Shown here: positions 61,305 through 64,000 of the stretch, piece by piece
How the letters are laid out: the number at the start of each line of letters is the position of its first letter
Position numbering within the stretch: position 1 is the first letter of the stretch
Source of the DNA: Falsihalocynthiibacter halioticoli
GTDB taxonomy: Bacteria; Pseudomonadota; Alphaproteobacteria; Rhodobacterales; Rhodobacteraceae
Reading direction: 5' to 3'
NCBI RefSeq assembly: GCF_025802015.1
Contig: NZ_JAOYFC010000002.1
Coordinates: forward strand, 558,001-622,000
Length of the DNA stretch: 64,000 bases
Made by a program: the position numbers and the translations under genes
The notes under the pieces: generated by a model
Told to the model about the DNA's origin: nothing
The model's database searches: none
The model's input: the letters and a program-made list of their open reading frames with translations, nothing else

Positions 61305-61814
61305 GTGAATTTTCGAGTTACACGTCGCACAATCCTCCTGGGAGCTCTGGCGACAATTCTTTCTGGATGTGCAAACAAATTCCGCACTTACAGGGGGCCG
61401 GAGGTGACCCGGGTGCGGGTCTACAAGGGGCAGCGCATGATTGTCCTTGATGGACCAGAGGGTGTTTTGCGCACTATCCCAATGGGCCTTGGCTTTGCGC
61501 CTGAGGGTCACAAGCAATTCGAAGGGGACGGGCGCACGCCAGAAGGATCATACGTGATTGACAGGCGAAATCCCGAAAGCCTGTTTCATCTTTCCATCGG
61601 GATCTCGTACCCGAACGAGGCGGATATCGCATACGCAAAGGCTCAGGGCCGTTCCCCTGGTGGAGATATTTTCATCCATGGGGGGCCGCGCCCTGGCATT
61701 GACCCGACAAACAAGCGCGACTGGACGGCCGGATGCATTGCCGTTTCGGATCGGGAGATAGAAGATATCTATGCAATGGTGAAGAACGGGACACCTATTG
61801 ATATCTACTCATAA
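61305..61814 (+). CDS. L,D-transpeptidase lipoprotein (YkuD domain)
   Basis: A 169-residue protein with a lipoprotein signal (MNFRVTRRTILLGALATILSGC). The YkuD domain ends in HGGPRPGI and the catalytic Cys C144 in DWTAGCIAVSD. It starts with GTG at 61305, 61 bases past the ATPase stop, same strand. This second L,D-transpeptidase with the one upstream makes a repeated pairing of wall enzymes with a metal exporter. Confidence 0.9.
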   Translation: MNFRVTRRTILLGALATILSGCANKFRTYRGPEVTRVRVYKGQRMIVLDGPEGVLRTIPMGLGFAPEGHKQFEGDGRTPEGSYVIDRRNPESLFHLSIGISYPNEADIAYAKAQGRSPGGDIFIHGGPRPGIDPTNKRDWTAGCIAVSDREIEDIYAMVKNGTPIDIYS

Positions 61815-62054
61815 CCGAATTTGTCTGGAAACGGTGGCGGCTGTGCTTCTCAAAAAAACTGTTGTCGGTGCGGCAGACTGACAGTTTCAAGGTAGACTGA
61901 TCAAACCGAAGAACACAGGTAATGAGCAAGATAGGCGAACCCCAGTTCAGTGGGTCTGGCGAACGATGAATGGTAGGGAAAGCTCTTCGAATGGCACTAC
62001 GAAACTGAAAACGCTGCGAAATCTGAATTTTCCGACCTTCCTTGATCAAAATCG

Positions 62055-62798
62055 TCACGAAAACCGCTTTTGTAAAACCGAATTTAGACCTTCGAACAGC
62101 AGCACAAGAGCGATGATGGCAAGCGTGACAGTTGCAGCTTTGTCGTATTGGAACGAACGCACGTAAGTCTGAACGTACAGACCGATGCCCCCGGCGCCAA
62201 CGATACCTAAGATCAAGCTTTCGCGGAGGTTCAGTTCAAAGCGGAAGACAGTGTCGCGGAGCACAACTGGTGCCATCTGTGGCCAGATCGCCCACCGCAA
62301 TAATTGCGCTCGGCTGGCACCTGCGCTTTCCAATGCAGCAAGTGGTGCGGCACCGACATTGTCGATTGCTTCAGCATAGAATTTGGCCAGCATGCCGGTG
62401 GCATGAAAAGTGATTGCAAGAATACCGGGCAGTGGGCCCAGCCCGACTGCCCCCACCATCAGCATCGCCACCAAGATCAGCGGAATCGACCGGATCACTG
62501 CCAGCAGCGCACGTACCGGGCGCCAGATGGCTGCGGGTACAAGGGTCTCAGACGCAAGTACAGCCAGCCCCGCCGACAGGACGACCGCAAACAGCGTCCC
62601 AAGAATGGCGATTCTCAGTGTCTCGGTTAGGCCTGTAAGGACTTCCGGCCAGACAGAAAGGTCCGGTGGTATCATCCGGCCTAGAAATTCTGCTAGCCTC
62701 GGACCCGCTCCGGGCAGTTTTTCCAAGCCGATGTCAGCGTTTCCTGCAGCCCACAGCACAGCAAGCCCGAGTACCATCCAAACCAAGATCCGGCTCAT
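62055..62798 (-). CDS. phnE: Phosphonate/phosphite ABC transporter permease
   Basis: A 247-residue membrane permease. It has about six helices and the EAA-type loop ALESAGASRAQLLRWAIWPQMAPVV; the C-terminus LRESLILGIVGAGGIGLYVQTYVRSFQYDKA is typical of PhnE/PtxC. It overlaps phnC by one base. As the last gene of the set, no phosphonatase, C-P lyase or phosphite dehydrogenase follows it in view. Confidence 0.92.
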   Translation of the reverse strand: MSRILVWMVLGLAVLWAAGNADIGLEKLPGAGPRLAEFLGRMIPPDLSVWPEVLTGLTETLRIAILGTLFAVVLSAGLAVLASETLVPAAIWRPVRALLAVIRSIPLILVAMLMVGAVGLGPLPGILAITFHATGMLAKFYAEAIDNVGAAPLAALESAGASRAQLLRWAIWPQMAPVVLRDTVFRFELNLRESLILGIVGAGGIGLYVQTYVRSFQYDKAATVTLAIIALVLLFEGLNSVLQKRFS

Positions 62799-63568
62799 CA
62801 GCTCACCACCCGCAATCCGTCACCAGGTACTGTTCCATGGTACAAATCGCTGATGTCATCGTTGCCGACCATCGCGGAGGGCTTGTCAAACAGCACCGCG
62901 CCCGCGCGCAATCCAACGATACGGTCGGCAAAGCGCCGCGAAAGCTCTGGCTGATGCGAACTGAAGACTACAGCGATGCCGCGATTTCGCGCTGTGTTGG
63001 TGATCAGTTCCAGAATGCGTTCGGCGTGGGCTGGATCGAGGTTGCTGACCGGTTCATCCGCCAGTATCAACTCAGGCTCCTGCGCCAGGCAGCGGGCGAT
63101 GGCCACTCGCTGGCGCTGACCACCTGAAAGCTGATCTGCACGGCGCTGTGCCAACTCCGTTAGGCCGGTGTCCTCCAGCGCGATGGTCGTCTTGAGGTGA
63201 TCCTGCGCACCGTATCGCCCCCAAAGCGACGGCCAGAGGCGCATTCGCCCCAGCCGCCCGTTCATCGCATTCTGGTAAACGCTCTGCCGGTCAACCAGGG
63301 CGAACTCCTGAAAGATGAAGCCAGTCTCTAGCCGGGTTTTTCGTTCTGGTGCCCGATCATTTGGAAGCCGGTTGCCCAGTACCTCAGCCCGACCGCGCCA
63401 TCCCCGGACCCGCCCATCCAGCAAGGCCAGCAGGGTCGACTTGCCGGCGCCCGAAGGCCCCAGCAAGGCCACACATTCCCCCGGTGCCACCTGCAGCGAC
63501 ACATCCTGCAGGGCCTCAGCGTCGTCAAAGCAATGCGACACAGCATGGAGGGCAAGCGCTTGGGTCAT
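62798..63568 (-). CDS. phnC: Phosphonate/phosphite ABC transporter ATPase
   Basis: A 256-residue ATPase. Walker A is GPSGAGKSTLL, the signature is LSGGQRQRVAIARCL, and Walker B is LILADEPVSNLDP. Its place between phnD- and phnE-type genes gives the family. Start overlaps the phnD stop as ATGA and stop overlaps phnE by one base, so translation is coupled. Confidence 0.93.
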   Translation of the reverse strand: MTQALALHAVSHCFDDAEALQDVSLQVAPGECVALLGPSGAGKSTLLALLDGRVRGWRGRAEVLGNRLPNDRAPERKTRLETGFIFQEFALVDRQSVYQNAMNGRLGRMRLWPSLWGRYGAQDHLKTTIALEDTGLTELAQRRADQLSGGQRQRVAIARCLAQEPELILADEPVSNLDPAHAERILELITNTARNRGIAVVFSSHQPELSRRFADRIVGLRAGAVLFDKPSAMVGNDDISDLYHGTVPGDGLRVVS

Positions 63569-64000
63569 TTTAGATAGCCGTAACGGCGTGCCATCTGCCT
63601 GACCCCGTCATAGACCTTGGGATCTGCTGCCACATAGCCGTCTGGGCCGTAGAGATAGGCCAGCAAATACTGGTTCTCAGCCTGGTTCAGGCGCAGCATG
63701 GCATCCACGAAGCGGGCCTGCAAGGCCGCATCTAGACCAGGCCGGGCAATGATGGCATGGCTGGGGATCTGCGCGCTTTCGCCCAGCACCCTGACCTCGG
63801 CCTGCTGCTCAGGCGTCAGATAAAGATCGGCATACTGGCTGGCACCCGCAGCATCCACTAACCCGTTGGCCATAGCCTGCATTGCCTGCTGATAACCACC
63901 GGCAAAGAACTTCTGGCCAAAGAACCGGTCCGCATCGCCTGCATCCGCAACGAGTCCTTCGCGCACAAACAGGTCGAGCGGATAGAGATAGCCGGACTCC
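63565..64000 (-). CDS. phnD: Phosphonate/phosphite-binding protein, C-terminal part only
   Basis: The last 144 or so residues of a periplasmic binding protein; the N-terminus and signal lie beyond the right edge. It opens in the window at ESGYLYPLDLF, the Ser-Gly-Tyr segment typical of PhnD ligand sites, and continues through GLVDAAGASQYADLY to RYGYLK. Phosphonate, phosphite and similar ligands are all possible for this family. GC content of the phn genes looks higher than the chromosome part. Confidence 0.88.
   Translation of the reverse strand, partial: ESGYLYPLDLFVREGLVADAGDADRFFGQKFFAGGYQQAMQAMANGLVDAAGASQYADLYLTPEQQAEVRVLGESAQIPSHAIIARPGLDAALQARFVDAMLRLNQAENQYLLAYLYGPDGYVAADPKVYDGVRQMARRYGYLK

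Noticed and set aside
61815..62054. Short gene in the gap between the lipoprotein transpeptidase and phnE
   Set aside because: Only an 87-residue minus-strand reading exists, with no ribosome site or recognisable sequence.
52702..64000. A second copy of the tRNA-Cys 3' end as right attachment site
   Set aside because: I found no matching stretch in the window; the site, if it exists, is outside.
1..64000. CRISPR arrays or rRNA genes
   Set aside because: No regularly spaced repeats and no rRNA sequence were seen on either strand.

Overview
The window looks like chromosome from a marine Roseobacter-type alphaproteobacterium (Rhodobacteraceae). The evidence is a GAAC-N7-GAAC LexA box, a PleD/DUF3572 pair, PutR/PutA, a bfd-bfr pair and many roseobacter-style stand-alone enzymes. 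This placement rests on gene content and motifs; no database search was possible. Most of positions 1-52,370 reads as core or stable accessory chromosome. A tRNA-Cys followed directly by a tyrosine integrase (52,628-53,840) marks the start of a mobile region that fills the rest of the window.

Layout. 1-9,633: a sugar locus with divergent halves. One half is an ABC importer with a sugar-acid dehydratase. The other is a LacI repressor, a Gfo/Idh/MocA oxidoreductase, an SDR and a COG3618-type lactonase. Two LacI-type 16-bp operator candidates lie between the halves, and a BNR beta-propeller gene follows. 9,755-12,262: bacterioferritin and its ferredoxin, then an H-NOX sensor translationally coupled to an HNOBA-GGDEF cyclase. 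12,369-16,921: a HAD phosphatase divergent from a MarR regulator and a 1059-residue self-sufficient reductive dehalogenase. 16,958-20,764: DUF3572, a PleD orthologue whose phospho-acceptor Asp is Ser, and an ECF sigma, membrane and metal-sensor cluster with an EF-hand protein. 20,955-26,817: DUF983, an orphan phnM, NUDIX, an AKR/NAD-binding/EamA operon, an ImuA-like gene with a LexA box, and tRNA-Leu.

26,937-52,370: putR/putA, rhomboid protease, inositol monophosphatase, metR/metF with an exact MetR box, thioesterase, GFA protein, DUF2235 overlapping an orphan form-II CoxL-like subunit, an Lrp regulator, valS, two aminotransferases, a glycosyltransferase, ygfZ, efp, a small conserved protein, cobQ, a PopZ-like polar-organiser candidate, tolC and a pcm-type methyltransferase.

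52,628-64,000: tRNA-Cys, integrase, an AlpA-like protein, two divergent ribbon-helix-helix genes with twin 15-bp palindromes between them, an XRE regulator, a complete IS1182-type insertion sequence, two L,D-transpeptidases around a Zn/Cd/Pb-type P-ATPase with a MerR-type 19-bp-spacer promoter but no MerR gene in view, and a phnDCE-type transporter cut by the window edge.

The strongest candidates for follow-up are the NAD(P)H-coupled reductive dehalogenase, which needs cobalamin (cobQ is also in the window), the H-NOX/diguanylate cyclase pair, the phosphorylation-deaf PleD, the sugar-lactone locus and the metal/cell-wall module on the island.
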